Shown piece after piece: positions 1-8,472 of a DNA stretch of 35,685 nucleotides. This DNA is from an uncultured Spirochaetales bacterium (GTDB taxonomy: Bacteria; Spirochaetota; Spirochaetia; Sphaerochaetales; Sphaerochaetaceae). The stretch lies in NCBI GenBank assembly GCA_944390865.1, contig CALXRC010000022.1:1-35685 (forward strand), given 5' to 3'. The translations under genes were made by a program, and so were the position numbers. How positions within the stretch are numbered: position 1 is the first letter of the stretch; every line of letters begins with the position of its first letter. Below the pieces are notes generated by a model. That model worked only from the letters and a program-made list of their open reading frames with translations. It did no database searches and was not told the origin of the DNA.

Positions 1-90
1 CAGGTGAACCGGCAACGGAGCCTGTGGGCAGAACACTCACGTCCAAGCCTTCAGGCTTGTCCTGAAGGTCGTTGACGTCTGATGCCGGAT
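1..90. other. unassigned left edge
   Basis: No gene can be assigned with confidence. A minus-strand frame stays open from beyond the eda stop to the window edge. It contains a GTG at 40-38 preceded by GAAGG seven bases upstream, so a gene running off the left end is possible. A plus-strand frame is also open until a TGA at 63-65. A perfect 6-bp stem (CAAGCC, loop TTCA, GGCTTG) occupies 44-59 but has no T-run on either side, so it is not called a terminator. Confidence 0.25.
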
Positions 91-1056
91 TCAGCCCTTG
101 ACGAGGTGAATTGCAAAGCCGCCGACTTCTTCGTTGAAGTAGCAGACCTTCATTCTGCCCTTTGCATCGTACTTCACGCTCTCTTGCCTGATTGTGAAGC
201 CTTTCTTTGCAAGGTAGGCGGCTGTCCTCTCAAGATCAGGGCAGCGGAAGGCCAGATGGCCCTTTGTTCCATAGAACGGGCTCTTCATGATCTCCATTGA
301 CTTGTCCATGAAGATTGAGGAGTTTCCGTTATTGACTGTCATGCCGAAGAGGGCGAAGGTGGAAGCGGTCTTTTCTGCTTCTGCGCTGTCGGCCGTGTTG
401 ATTCCGACATGGACGAACTCAAGGCCCTGAACTGCGAGCACTGCTTCCTGACACAGGCGCGTGATCTCATCCCACTGTTCATTTTCGATCAGGTCTGCCT
501 TGACCATCCAGCTTCCGCCGATTGTCAGCACGTTCGGTGTCTTGGCATAATCAACGACATTTGCAGGATTGATTCCGCCTGTGGTCATGAACTTCACCTG
601 AGGGAAAGGTCCTCCGAGATCCTTGAGCATCTTAACGCCGCCGCTTGCCTCTGCGGGGAAGAACTTGAGTGTGTCAAGGCCGAGAGAGAGGCCGAGTTCA
701 ATCTCGCTTGGAGTGCAGACGCCGGGCACGCACGGAATATTGTTCTCTGTGCACCATCTGACTGTCTCAGGATTCAGACCGGCGGAAACAATGAACTGGG
801 CACCGGCTGCGACAGCCTTCTTTGCAATTTCAGGATTGATGACTGTTCCTGCACCGACAACCATTTCAGGGCACTCTCTGGTGACATTCTTTATTGCCTC
901 TTCAGCAGCAGCCGTGCGGAATGTGATCTCTGCTACAGGGATGCCGCCTTTGATCATAGCCTTTGCGAGAGGCACGGCTTTCTCTGCATCATCGATTTTT
1001 ACAACCGGCACAATTCCGATGTCATGAAAAAACTTCAGTAATTCAGCTTTTGTCAT
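91..1056 (-). CDS. eda: KDPG/KHG aldolase fused to a C-terminal VOC (glyoxalase-like) domain
   Basis: The N-terminal ~212 residues are a class I 2-dehydro-3-deoxyphosphogluconate aldolase, which splits KDPG into pyruvate and glyceraldehyde-3-phosphate in the cytoplasm. Visible family features are E43 and R47 in VAEITFRT, the GAGTV strand at 68-72, P111-G112, and the Schiff-base lysine K131 in KFFPAE. Residues ~213-321 (from 'LEFVHVGIN') resemble a single vicinal-oxygen-chelate/glyoxalase module, ending in a 'GGFAIHLVKG' strand. Plain Eda is about 210 residues, so this is a clear fusion; the VOC substrate is unknown. The start has AAGGAG eight bases upstream. The gene is divergent from kdgK across a 138-bp region that carries a KdgR-like operator overlapping its -35. 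The aldolase call is firm; the role of the VOC part is open. Confidence 0.95.
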   Translation of the reverse strand: MTKAELLKFFHDIGIVPVVKIDDAEKAVPLAKAMIKGGIPVAEITFRTAAAEEAIKNVTRECPEMVVGAGTVINPEIAKKAVAAGAQFIVSAGLNPETVRWCTENNIPCVPGVCTPSEIELGLSLGLDTLKFFPAEASGGVKMLKDLGGPFPQVKFMTTGGINPANVVDYAKTPNVLTIGGSWMVKADLIENEQWDEITRLCQEAVLAVQGLEFVHVGINTADSAEAEKTASTFALFGMTVNNGNSSIFMDKSMEIMKSPFYGTKGHLAFRCPDLERTAAYLAKKGFTIRQESVKYDAKGRMKVCYFNEEVGGFAIHLVKG

Positions 1057-1087
1057 AATTCACTCCTTTTTTGTCTGAGTTAAATGC

Positions 1088-1093
1088 ATTATA
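1088..1093 (-). promoter_or_regulatory. eda promoter -10 box
   Basis: A perfect TATAAT reads on the minus strand (ATTATA on plus). Seventeen bases upstream is a weak -35 (TTTCAT) that lies inside the KdgR-like palindrome. This geometry suggests repression by occlusion of the -35. Confidence 0.65.
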
Positions 1094-1108
1094 ACACAGG
1101 ATTTCTGA

Positions 1109-1128
1109 AAATGAAACATTGTTTCGAA
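1109..1128. promoter_or_regulatory. KdgR-like operator between eda and kdgK
   Basis: The core GAAACA-T-TGTTTC at 1113-1125 is a perfect palindrome with AT-rich flanks (AAAAT before it). It closely resembles the KdgR boxes known from enterobacteria (TGAAAC...GTTTCA type). It overlaps the predicted -35 of eda and ends ten bases before the -35 of kdgK, so one site could control both. A KdgR-type regulator is encoded at 6282-7064. Confidence 0.75.
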
Positions 1129-1134
1129 AATTTG

Positions 1135-1163
1135 TTGACGGATGGGATTTTATGCCATACAAT
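1135..1163 (+). promoter_or_regulatory. kdgK promoter
   Basis: TTGACG (1135-1140), a 17-base spacer, then TACAAT (1158-1163): five of six matches in each box with ideal spacing. It reads toward kdgK, giving a leader of about 25 bases. Confidence 0.8.
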
Positions 1164-1194
1164 CAAAAACATAAATAAGCAGATGGAGGAAGAA

Positions 1195-2229
1195 ATGGCA
1201 AACAAATACGTTACATTCGGCGAGATCATGCTCCGCCTTAAGAGCCCGGAGAGACAGAGACTGTTCCAGAGCCCCAGCCTTGAGGCGACATTCGGCGGCG
1301 GAGAGGCAAACGTAGCAGTTTCCCTTTCAGTTTTCGGTGAGGATGCAAAGTTCGTTTCAGCTGTTCCTGACAACGCAGTAGGCGAGGCCTGTGTCAGAGA
1401 GCTGATGAAATACGGTGTCGATACAAGCGCCATCAACAAGGTCAAGGGCGGAAGACTCGGCATTTACTATCTTGAGACAGGCGCCAACCAGCGTCCGTCA
1501 CTCGTTGTCTACGACAGGGCAGAGAGCGCAATCGCAAAGTCAACAGTAAAGGATTTTGATTTCGCCTCAATCATGAAGGGCGCCACATGGTTCCATACAA
1601 CAGGCATCACGCCGGCTGTCAGCCAGGAAGCCGCAGACTGCGCCCTTGAGGCAATGAAGGAGGCCAAGAAGGCCGGAGCTACAGTCTCAATTGACCTGAA
1701 CTACAGAAAAAAACTCTGGAACTACGGCAAGAAGGCTCCAGAAGTGATGAGAGAGCTTGCAAAGTACGCTGATGTCATCATCGCAAACGAGGAAGACATC
1801 CAGAAGTGCCTCGGAATTGAAGCTGACAGCGATGTCACATCCGGCGAGCTTGACACCAAGGTCTACGAAGCACTTGCAGCCGAGGTCAAGAAGCAGTTCC
1901 CGAACATCAGTGTCGTCGCCATCACCCTGAGAGAGAGCAAGTCTGCCGACAGGAATGGCTGGAGTGCAGCTCTCAGCGGAAAGACAGGCTTCTATCTTTC
2001 AAGGCACTATGAGATCACAGACATCATCGACAGAGTCGGAGGCGGAGATTCCTTTGCAGCCGGCATCATCTATGCCCTCAGCCACTATGATGACGAGCAG
2101 TACGCAATCAACTTTGCTGTTGCCGCCTCATGTCTGAAGCACTCAATTGACGGAGACTTCAACCTGTCAAGACTCAGTGAGGTCGAGGCTCTGTGCAAGG
2201 GAGACGGATCTGGACGCGTCCAGAGGTAA
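1195..2229 (+). CDS. kdgK: 2-dehydro-3-deoxygluconate kinase (PfkB family)
   Basis: Phosphorylates KDG to KDPG with ATP, the step before Eda. The protein is 344 residues, within the family's usual size. It has the N-terminal PfkB glycine stretch ([10 protein letters not shown]) and the C-terminal signature '[12 protein letters not shown]' with catalytic base D285. The frame is open further upstream, but ATG 1195 is chosen. It has GGAGGA four bases upstream, it lies just downstream of the predicted transcript start, and the protein then opens with the normal first strand ([12 protein letters not shown]). Upstream in-frame residues look non-coding. It is divergent from eda and probably co-regulated with it through the shared operator. 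A strong terminator-like hairpin follows the stop. PfkB members can act on related sugars, but the neighbours make KDG by far the likeliest substrate. Confidence 0.95.
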   Translation: MANKYVTFGEIMLRLKSPERQRLFQSPSLEATFGGGEANVAVSLSVFGEDAKFVSAVPDNAVGEACVRELMKYGVDTSAINKVKGGRLGIYYLETGANQRPSLVVYDRAESAIAKSTVKDFDFASIMKGATWFHTTGITPAVSQEAADCALEAMKEAKKAGATVSIDLNYRKKLWNYGKKAPEVMRELAKYADVIIANEEDIQKCLGIEADSDVTSGELDTKVYEALAAEVKKQFPNISVVAITLRESKSADRNGWSAALSGKTGFYLSRHYEITDIIDRVGGGDSFAAGIIYALSHYDDEQYAINFAVAASCLKHSIDGDFNLSRLSEVEALCKGDGSGRVQR

Positions 2230-2276
2230 ATCAGTCATCGCGAGATGAGAAATTCTCCTTGGAATAAATCGTTTCT

Positions 2277-2314
2277 CTCCGGGACCGGGTCCTTGCCGGT
2301 CCCGGAGTCTTGTT
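2277..2314 (+). terminator. stem-loop terminator after kdgK
   Basis: A perfect 12-bp GC-rich stem (CTCCGGGACCGG at 2277-2288 with CCGGTCCCGGAG at 2296-2307), a 7-base loop, then TCTTGTT. The T-tract is imperfect, so some read-through into the esterase gene 11 bases downstream is possible. Confidence 0.75.
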
Positions 2315-2325
2315 AAGGAGGCATA

Positions 2326-3003
2326 ATGAAGAAAGTCTTTCTCTTAGGAGATTCAACCTGTGCCGTCAAGGAGGAAGAGGCCCGTCCTGAGACAGGCTGG
2401 GGCGAGATGTTCGCTCCTTATCTCAGGGATGGATGGACCCTGGTCAACCTTGCCAGGAACGGACGTTCGACGGAGATGATCCTGCTTGAGGGCATTTTCT
2501 ACGACTGCTTCTGGCAGGCGGAGAGGGGAGACTGGGTGCTCATCCAGTTCGGACACAATGAGAACAAGAAGGAAGTCTTCCGCTATACAGATCCTGACGG
2601 AAAGTTTGTGTTCAACCTCTGCTATATGGCAGGCAATCTGCTGAAAAAGGGCGTGCATGTCGTCTTCCTGAGCCCGATAAGCAGAAGGCATTTCGAAAAC
2701 GGAAGGGCTGTCAGCACGCACTTCGGCTATCCTGAGGCAATGCGCCGTACGGCAGCAGCGCTTGGCCTTCCTTTTGTTGAGCTGACAGAGAAGACGCTTG
2801 CCATTCTCAATGAGACAGGAGATGAGGAGTCAAAGAAGTGGTTCATGAACTTTCCTGCCGGAGTGTATGAAAACTGGCCGGATGGAAAGTCTGATGACAC
2901 CCATCTCCGCCCTGAAGGAGCCAGCTGGATCGCATCTCTTGTGTATGAAGGGCTGAGAAGCTGTAAAGCGGACTTTCTGAGACAGGAGAAGGATGAACAG
3001 TGA
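2326..3003 (+). CDS. rhamnogalacturonan acetylesterase-like SGNH hydrolase
   Basis: An SGNH/GDSL esterase of the RhgT/YesT rhamnogalacturonan acetylesterase type, expected to remove acetyl groups from pectin fragments. All four blocks are visible: GDST with nucleophile S10, NGRS with G46, GHN with N78, and DDTH with D191 and H193. At 225 residues it matches the single-domain bacterial enzymes. No signal peptide is visible, since the chain starts directly on the first strand (MKKVFLLGDS). It therefore probably acts on imported oligomers in the cytoplasm. AAGGAGG lies just before the ATG. Its setting among galacturonate catabolism genes supports a pectin substrate; the exact ester is inferred. 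Confidence 0.88.
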   Translation: MKKVFLLGDSTCAVKEEEARPETGWGEMFAPYLRDGWTLVNLARNGRSTEMILLEGIFYDCFWQAERGDWVLIQFGHNENKKEVFRYTDPDGKFVFNLCYMAGNLLKKGVHVVFLSPISRRHFENGRAVSTHFGYPEAMRRTAAALGLPFVELTEKTLAILNETGDEESKKWFMNFPAGVYENWPDGKSDDTHLRPEGASWIASLVYEGLRSCKADFLRQEKDEQ

Positions 3004-3138
3004 TGAAAAGGCACATTGAGCCGGCTGAAAGCACGGCTGATGCGCCTTCAGGTGCCTGCTAAGTGCAGTTCCTGCAATTTATTTTCCTCTTACATCTTTA
3101 CTTTTCTTTCTGCTCGTGCTAATCATTCACTGTATAAA

Positions 3139-3210
3139 GGGCGTGTAGCTCAGCGGGAGAGCACTACCTTCACACGGTAGGGGTCTGCAGTTCGATCCTG
3201 CACACGCCCA
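3139..3210 (+). tRNA. tRNA-Val (anticodon CAC)
   Basis: The cloverleaf folds completely. The acceptor stem is GGGCGTG/CACGCCC, the D-arm GCTC...GAGC and the anticodon stem CTACC/GGTAG. The loop TTCACAC puts CAC at 3171-3173. The variable loop is five bases and the T-arm is TGCAG-TTCGATC-CTGCA. The discriminator is A3210 and CCA is not encoded. A run of seven T follows at once (3211-3217). It lies in an otherwise protein-coding catabolic region, 22 bases before the next ORF. Confidence 0.97.
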
Positions 3211-3217
3211 TTTTTTT
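3211..3217 (+). terminator. T-run after tRNA-Val
   Basis: Seven T residues directly follow the tRNA. The acceptor/T-arm could serve as the preceding stem, so this may end the tRNA transcript before the DUF5107 gene. Confidence 0.45.
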
Positions 3218-3232
3218 GTCTTCAGGTGTGCA

Positions 3233-5218
3233 ATGATCACAGTTTCATCACGGACAATGAAAGGAAACAGGACGCTTGGCGTCAACCGCCTTCCTTTTTT
3301 CCGCTCTGCTGAGCACAGCCAGCATCTCAATGTCTCGATGCTCACACAGGAAGAGCAGGAGGGCTACGGTTATGAGACAGGCTTCAGGATCCTTCCTTAC
3401 CTGATGCAGGATGAGTTTTCGCGCCAGAGAGAAGGGATAAGCATAAAAACGGTAATTCTGGAAAATGATCATCTCAGGGCAGAGTTCTGGCCTGATTACG
3501 GCTTCCGTCTGATGTCACTTGTCAGGAAGGACTGCGGCAGGGAGCTGCTTTTCAGCAATTCCTGCCTGCAGTTTGCAGATCTGGCTATCCGCAAGGCCTG
3601 GTTCAGCGGCGGCATTGAATGGAATCTGGGGCAGCTCGGGCATGCATTCACGACCTGCGAGCCTCTTTTTGCTGCGGTGGTCGAAACCGGAACAGGCTCC
3701 TTTCTGCGCTGCTGGGAATACGAACGGTGCAAGAGGCTGTACTGGTCAATTGATTTCCATCTTGATGACGGCGATGACTTCCTTTCTGTCTATCTGAGGG
3801 TCGTGAATCCTTTGAAAGAGGCTGTTCCGTTTTACTACTGGACGAATACTGCGGTGCCTGAGGAGCCGGATGCAAGAATCTATTCCGGAAGCGATGACAT
3901 CATATACATTGATCAGGCCTCCCTCGCATCAGGGGCCAGAGAGCGCCTTATGGCACACGGCAGTCTGCCTTACATTGACCGCATCGCACCTGACAGGGAC
4001 TTCTCCTATCCTTCATCATTCCCGTACTCAAATGAGTATTTCTTCCAGAACCGCCGCAGCCTTGACCAGACCTGGGAAGCTGTAAGCTATTCTGACGGCT
4101 GGACCTTTCTTGAGCGTTCCAGCGAGAGACTGTGCTACAGGAAGATGTTCTGCTGGGGCACGAATCAGGGAGGCCGTCACTGGGAGTCCTTCCTTTCCCC
4201 GGAAGGAGACGGACGGTATGTTGAAGTCCAGGCCGGCTTTGCCCGCACGCAGATGCACGGTTTCGACATCCCTGCCGGAACACAGTGGGATTTTGTCCAG
4301 TTCTTCACTGGAGAGAAATACAGCAGCAGCTTCAGCGGCGAGTGGAAGAGTGAGCGCAGCCGGATTTATTCGCTTCTGGATGAAAAGATTCCCTCATCCC
4401 TTGTGAAAGAACGTCTTTCACTCTACAGGAAGATGGCAGGGCAGCCTGTCTCGCAGCTTATTCATCAGGGCAGCGGCTGGGGCGCCCTGGAGAACCTCAG
4501 GGATGAGAAAGCCTGTCCTGAAGGCTTTTTCTTTCCATCATCATCACTGACTGAGGAGCAGGAAAGCTGGATCCGTCTGCTGAAGGAAGGCCGTGTTGAG
4601 GAAACAGGAGATGATGAGCTTCCTCTTTCATACATGAGTGACATGCGCTGGCATGACTGTCTTGAGAAGGCCAGTGAGGGCAGCGTGACAGCACTGAACC
4701 TGCTTGGAATCATGCTCTTTGAAAACGGCCGCTTTGCTGAGGCTCAGGAGAAGTTTGAAAAAGCGCTTTCCATACGCCCCTCAGCTCTCACGCTGCGCAA
4801 TCTGAGCCAGTGCGCCCTCTGCCGGGGTGACAGACAGTCTGCGCTTGAGTACATGAGACGCTGCTGCGCGCTGTCAGAAAAGAGGGAGTTTGTCCAGGAA
4901 TATATTGAAATGCTGCCTGCCGGAGAGGCCTTTGCCTTCTACAGCAGCCTTGGAAAAGAGCTGAGGAACAATGAGCGGATCATGCATGCCGTGCTTCCTG
5001 CAGCCATTGAGAGACTGGAATATGACTTTCTGGCACGCATTTACTCAGCTGAGCCTGCCGTGATAAGAGAGGGCAACAGAGCCTACTCAGACGGCTGGTT
5101 TGTCTATGAGGCCCTGAGAAAGGCCAGAGAAGAGGGCCGTGTCTTCTCTCCTGAGCTGGTTGAGGAGTGCAGAAAGGAAGACAGGCTTCCGTTCTTTGCC
5201 GATTTCCGCCAGGGCTGA
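3233..5218 (+). CDS. DUF5107 / TPR-repeat protein
   Basis: A 661-residue protein of the DUF5107 type. After a short lead (residues ~1-55) comes a mutarotase-like beta-sandwich region to about residue 350. It opens with the family pattern 'RILPYLMQDEFSR', then 'VILENDHLRAEFWPDYGFRLMSL'. At about residues 480-560 there is tetratricopeptide-like sequence ('ALNLLGIMLFENGRFAEAQEKFEKALSI'). Such proteins recur in sugar catabolic loci, but no reaction has been established that I know of, so none is assigned. There is no signal peptide. The start has AGGTG four bases upstream. The gene begins 22 bases after the tRNA and its stop abuts the stop of the convergent oxidoreductase with no gap. Confidence 0.85.
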   Translation: MITVSSRTMKGNRTLGVNRLPFFRSAEHSQHLNVSMLTQEEQEGYGYETGFRILPYLMQDEFSRQREGISIKTVILENDHLRAEFWPDYGFRLMSLVRKDCGRELLFSNSCLQFADLAIRKAWFSGGIEWNLGQLGHAFTTCEPLFAAVVETGTGSFLRCWEYERCKRLYWSIDFHLDDGDDFLSVYLRVVNPLKEAVPFYYWTNTAVPEEPDARIYSGSDDIIYIDQASLASGARERLMAHGSLPYIDRIAPDRDFSYPSSFPYSNEYFFQNRRSLDQTWEAVSYSDGWTFLERSSERLCYRKMFCWGTNQGGRHWESFLSPEGDGRYVEVQAGFARTQMHGFDIPAGTQWDFVQFFTGEKYSSSFSGEWKSERSRIYSLLDEKIPSSLVKERLSLYRKMAGQPVSQLIHQGSGWGALENLRDEKACPEGFFFPSSSLTEEQESWIRLLKEGRVEETGDDELPLSYMSDMRWHDCLEKASEGSVTALNLLGIMLFENGRFAEAQEKFEKALSIRPSALTLRNLSQCALCRGDRQSALEYMRRCCALSEKREFVQEYIEMLPAGEAFAFYSSLGKELRNNERIMHAVLPAAIERLEYDFLARIYSAEPAVIREGNRAYSDGWFVYEALRKAREEGRVFSPELVEECRKEDRLPFFADFRQG

Positions 5219-6190
5219 TCACAGCAGTCTGCCGAGGCGCGCGTCAAGCACCCCGTCTCTTATTGTCGGACAGTCTCTTTTCTGGCTGTACGAGCTCAGT
5301 ATCAGGGCAATGCCGATCTCATCATCGTTGAGGCCTGCCGGATAGAAGGGATTTGTGAAGACAGTCCGTTCTCCAGCGCTCACATGCGAGAGCGTGAGCG
5401 TGGTGTTGCCCGCAGCATGTCCGCGGTGGAAGATGAAGGGCAGGAAGACGGCATCTCCTTCACTGTTGACGCAGCGGATTCCTTCTTCTGTGATCACTCC
5501 ATATTCTCCTCTGACCTCAATTCTCTTTCCATACAGGGCGGAGTGATACTGGTTTGTCGAGAAATCTGAAATGAAGAGCCTGTCTCCGAAGCTCAGGATT
5601 CTTAGCTTTCTCGTGTAGGCTTCCTGCTCTTTTGTCCTGATGATTCTGTCTCTTGCGCCTGTCTTTGTGATTGAAGATGAAAAATCCCGGGAAAGAATCT
5701 CATCAGGCATCCTGTCATCAAGGTCAAGGATCAGGCGGGCAATGGCCGCCGCATGATGATTATGAAGGCCTGAGACAGACAGCTGGCTGACCTTTCCGAT
5801 CAGCGGCAGGCTGGCAATCACAGATGCGTAAAGCGGGGTGAATGGATACTGCTCTGCCACAGCTCCCTTCATTGTCAGGAAAGCACTGTTCTCCTCATCT
5901 GAAAGAGAGAGGAAGCTTGTCTCGCTGATGACGCTTTCTCCCCTGTTCATGAGAAAGTGCATTCTTTCGGCAAAGAGCGCGGGCGAACCTGCGGCAATGA
6001 CTGTGTCATGATCAGCCGCCAGTGCTTCCTCGATTTGAGAGAAGGCATTGATGCCTGCCTTTCGCAGCACGAGTGCACGTTCCCTGTCATGAGTACAGAC
6101 TGCGCTGATCGTCAGAAGCTCAGGAAGAGCATGTGAAATCCTGTGATAGAACTGAGCCCTCCATCCGGAGCCCAGCAGAACTGCTTTCAT
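5219..6190 (-). CDS. GFO/IDH/MocA family oxidoreductase
   Basis: A 323-residue NAD(P)-dependent oxidoreductase-like protein. It starts with a Rossmann strand and glycine turn (AVLLGSGWRAQFY, G8-S9-G10), and has 'CTHDRERA' after strand 2 and 'VIAAGSPALFAERM'. The usual family 'EKP' is replaced by 'SETSFLSL'. The C-terminal part keeps the alpha/beta substrate region ('GEYGVITEEGIRCV'). The substrate cannot be read from sequence; location suggests a sugar acid or a galacturonide derivative. No Shine-Dalgarno is visible. An extended -10 (TGCTATAAT) ends seven bases before the ATG, so the message may be essentially leaderless. It lies downstream of kdgR behind a hairpin, so it probably uses its own promoter. 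Confidence 0.82.
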   Translation of the reverse strand: MKAVLLGSGWRAQFYHRISHALPELLTISAVCTHDRERALVLRKAGINAFSQIEEALAADHDTVIAAGSPALFAERMHFLMNRGESVISETSFLSLSDEENSAFLTMKGAVAEQYPFTPLYASVIASLPLIGKVSQLSVSGLHNHHAAAIARLILDLDDRMPDEILSRDFSSSITKTGARDRIIRTKEQEAYTRKLRILSFGDRLFISDFSTNQYHSALYGKRIEVRGEYGVITEEGIRCVNSEGDAVFLPFIFHRGHAAGNTTLTLSHVSAGERTVFTNPFYPAGLNDDEIGIALILSSYSQKRDCPTIRDGVLDARLGRLL

Positions 6191-6197
6191 GTGAAAG

Positions 6198-6206
6198 ATT
6201 ATAGCA
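6198..6206 (-). promoter_or_regulatory. extended -10 promoter of the oxidoreductase gene
   Basis: TGCTATAAT reads on the minus strand, a TGN-extended -10 with a perfect hexamer. No -35 match is seen. Only seven bases separate it from the ATG, predicting a leader of 0-2 bases. Confidence 0.65.
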
Positions 6207-6242
6207 GATTTTTTTACATCGGATGCGTTTTTTCCGGACAGA

Positions 6243-6276
6243 TTTCCAGCAGGGTCCGCAAAGGCCCTGCCGGAAA
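6243..6276 (-). terminator. stem-loop after kdgR
   Basis: On the minus strand, TTTCCGGCAGGG pairs with CCCTGCTGGAAA: 12 positions including one G-U, around a 10-base loop. It starts just after the kdgR stop. No T-run follows, so it may act by pausing, as an mRNA 3' end, or as a partial terminator of the uxa operon. Confidence 0.5.
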
Positions 6277-6281
6277 GGCTG

Positions 6282-7064
6282 TTACTGCTCTTCGGGCTCC
6301 CAGCCCATTATCGCAGAAAGCTTGTCGGTCACATCCTTGATCTGGCTGACTGTCTTCTCAAAGTCAGCCTGGTTGAATCTGAAAAGCGGCCATGAGACAG
6401 ACATGGCTGCAATGACAGTGTCGGAGTAGTCCCTGATCGGGGCTGCGATGCACATGATGTTGTCTTCATGCTCCTGGTCATCAATTGACCAGCCGCGTCT
6501 TTTTATCAGAGCAAGCTGCTCCTTCAGGGCATCCACGCTGACCACGGTGCGGGAAGTGTAGGGCTTGAGCACATGTGCCTGAAGATAAGTGTCAAGCTCA
6601 GCCGGACTCATTTCCGACAGGAAGATCTTTCCGATGGCTGTACAGTACAGCGGGATTGTCTTTCCTATGCGCGAATACATTCTCAGCGTGTAGCTGGATT
6701 CCTCTTTCAGCACATAGACAGCCCTGTCTCCCTCAAGAATGCCCATGTGGACAGTCTCTCCAAGGCTCTGGCACAGCTGGCGTGCAAAAGGCCTGGCACT
6801 GGCTATGATGTCAGTGTTCCCCAGTGCCCTTGAGCCGATGGAAAAGAGCTTGAGCGTCAGTGAATAATAATCTGTGTCATCACGGCAGACATAACCAAGA
6901 CCTGACAGCGTGTTGAGAAAGCGCAGCAGGGTTGCCTTGGGCAGGTCTGTCTCCCTTGAGAGATTCTCAAGATTGATGCTTCCTGCCCTCGACAGCACTT
7001 CAAGAATCCTGACAGTGCGCACAACAGCGCTCATTCTGGCCTTGTCATCGGACTGTTCTTTCAA
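6282..7064 (-). CDS. kdgR: KdgR-type IclR family regulator
   Basis: An IclR family repressor: winged helix at ~residues 12-75 (with 'LSRETDLPKATLLRFLNTLSGLGYV'), then an effector domain. Several stretches match enterobacterial KdgR closely: YSLTLKLF, RMYSRIG, PLYxTAIGK and 'CIAAPIRD'. The expected ligand is KDG or a related intermediate, and the likely targets are the palindrome at 1109-1128 and the partial site at 11591-11609. TTG 7064 is chosen. It lies four bases after the uxaC stop with GAGGG eight bases upstream, and gives the short polar lead that KdgR proteins have (260 residues). ATG 7034 with AAGG before it is the alternative (250 residues). It is the last gene of uxaB-uxaA-uxaC-kdgR, so it is probably autoregulated. 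Confidence 0.9.
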   Translation of the reverse strand: MKEQSDDKARMSAVVRTVRILEVLSRAGSINLENLSRETDLPKATLLRFLNTLSGLGYVCRDDTDYYSLTLKLFSIGSRALGNTDIIASARPFARQLCQSLGETVHMGILEGDRAVYVLKEESSYTLRMYSRIGKTIPLYCTAIGKIFLSEMSPAELDTYLQAHVLKPYTSRTVVSVDALKEQLALIKRRGWSIDDQEHEDNIMCIAAPIRDYSDTVIAAMSVSWPLFRFNQADFEKTVSQIKDVTDKLSAIMGWEPEEQ

Positions 7065-7068
7065 ATAA

Positions 7069-8472
7069 TCAACCCTCGAAGTAGTTTTTCGCGTTGTTGA
7101 AGCAGATGTCCTCAACAATCTTTCCTGTCTGCTCTTTGTCGTAGTAGATCTCTCCGTTCTCAGCCCAGGTTCCGATGAGATTGCACAGTATTCTTCTGAA
7201 ATACTCATGGCGTGAGTAGGAAAGGAAGCTTCTTGAGTCTGTGAGCATTCCGACAAAGCGGGAAAGCAGGCCCAGGTTGCCAAGTGTCTGCATCTGCTCG
7301 TACATGCCGTCCTTGTGATCGCAGAACCACCAGCCGGAGCCAAGCTGCATCTTGCCCGGAATTCCATCGCCCTGATAGCAGCCCATCAGCGTGGCAAGAG
7401 AGTAGTAGTCCTTCGGGTTGAGAGAGTAGAAGATTGTCTTAGGCACATTGTTCTCCGCGCTGAGCTGCGAGAAGAAAGTTGACACGTCCTGAGCGAGTTC
7501 TCCGTCGTAGGATGCGTCATAGCCTGTGTCCGGACCGAGCTTTTTGAACATTGTGATGTTGTTGTCCCTGATCGATGCGAAGTGAAGCTGCATGACAATG
7601 TTGAGTCTCTTGTACTCTCTGGCCAGAGCTGCCAGCACGTATGTGATGTAGGCATCGGCCTCTTCTGCGCTCAGGCTGCCGCCGTAGAGCTTCTTCTGCA
7701 GGATCTGCGTGACCTCTGCCTCTGATCTGAATGTGTGCGGGCAGTAGACGAGAGCGTGGTCTGTTGCCCTGCAGCCGAGTGAGACAAAGAACTCAAGGCG
7801 CTTTACCAGAGCCTTCACGACATCGTCAGCAGTCTTGATCTCAATGCCTGAGACCTGAGAGAGCTTTGTTATGTAGCCGGCAAAGTCATCCTTCTCGATG
7901 TGGATTGCCTTGTCCGGGCGGAATGACGGAATGACCTTTGCAGGGCATTTGCCTTCTGCTGCTATCTTCTGGTGCATGGCCAGATCATCAGCAGGATCAT
8001 CTGTTGTTCCGACAGCGTAGACTTTGAATTTCTTCATGATGCCGAAGACTGAAAGATCAGGATCGGATGCGAACTTCTCGTTTGCCTCGTCGTAGATCTT
8101 TCTGGCGTTCTTTCTGTTCAGCACGTCATAGATGCCGAAGTAGCGCTGAAGCTCCAGATGAGTCCAGTGGTAGAGCGGGTTGCCGATGAGGTTCTCCATT
8201 GTGCCGGCCCAGGCCATGAACTTGTCAAAAGGATCGGCATTGCCTGTGATCAGCTCTTCGTTGACGCCGTTTGATCTCATTGCCCTCCACTTGTAATGGT
8301 CTCCGCCAAGCCAGGCTTCCGTGATTGTGGAGAATCTCTTGTTCTCTGCGATCTGAGAAGGAATGAGGTGGCAGTGATAATCGAAGATAGGCATATCCTT
8401 GGCATGATCGAAGAAAAGCTCCTTCGCGCAGTCATTCATCAGCAGGAAATCTTCATCCATGAATTTTCTCAT
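7069..8472 (-). CDS. uxaC: glucuronate/galacturonate isomerase
   Basis: Uronate isomerase, converting D-galacturonate to D-tagaturonate (and glucuronate to fructuronate) in the cytoplasm. At 467 residues it matches UxaC length and is typical throughout. The N-terminal metal-type motif FDYHCHLIP has H33 and H35, followed by 'HWTHLELQRYFGI', 'GTTDDPADDL', 'SFRPDKA', 'MQLHFASIRDNN' and 'SGWWFCDHKDGM'. The ATG overlaps the uxaA stop as ATGA, with GGAG upstream, so translation is probably coupled. It is the first enzyme of the isomerase pathway, encoded third in its operon. Confidence 0.97.
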   Translation of the reverse strand: MRKFMDEDFLLMNDCAKELFFDHAKDMPIFDYHCHLIPSQIAENKRFSTITEAWLGGDHYKWRAMRSNGVNEELITGNADPFDKFMAWAGTMENLIGNPLYHWTHLELQRYFGIYDVLNRKNARKIYDEANEKFASDPDLSVFGIMKKFKVYAVGTTDDPADDLAMHQKIAAEGKCPAKVIPSFRPDKAIHIEKDDFAGYITKLSQVSGIEIKTADDVVKALVKRLEFFVSLGCRATDHALVYCPHTFRSEAEVTQILQKKLYGGSLSAEEADAYITYVLAALAREYKRLNIVMQLHFASIRDNNITMFKKLGPDTGYDASYDGELAQDVSTFFSQLSAENNVPKTIFYSLNPKDYYSLATLMGCYQGDGIPGKMQLGSGWWFCDHKDGMYEQMQTLGNLGLLSRFVGMLTDSRSFLSYSRHEYFRRILCNLIGTWAENGEIYYDKEQTGKIVEDICFNNAKNYFEG

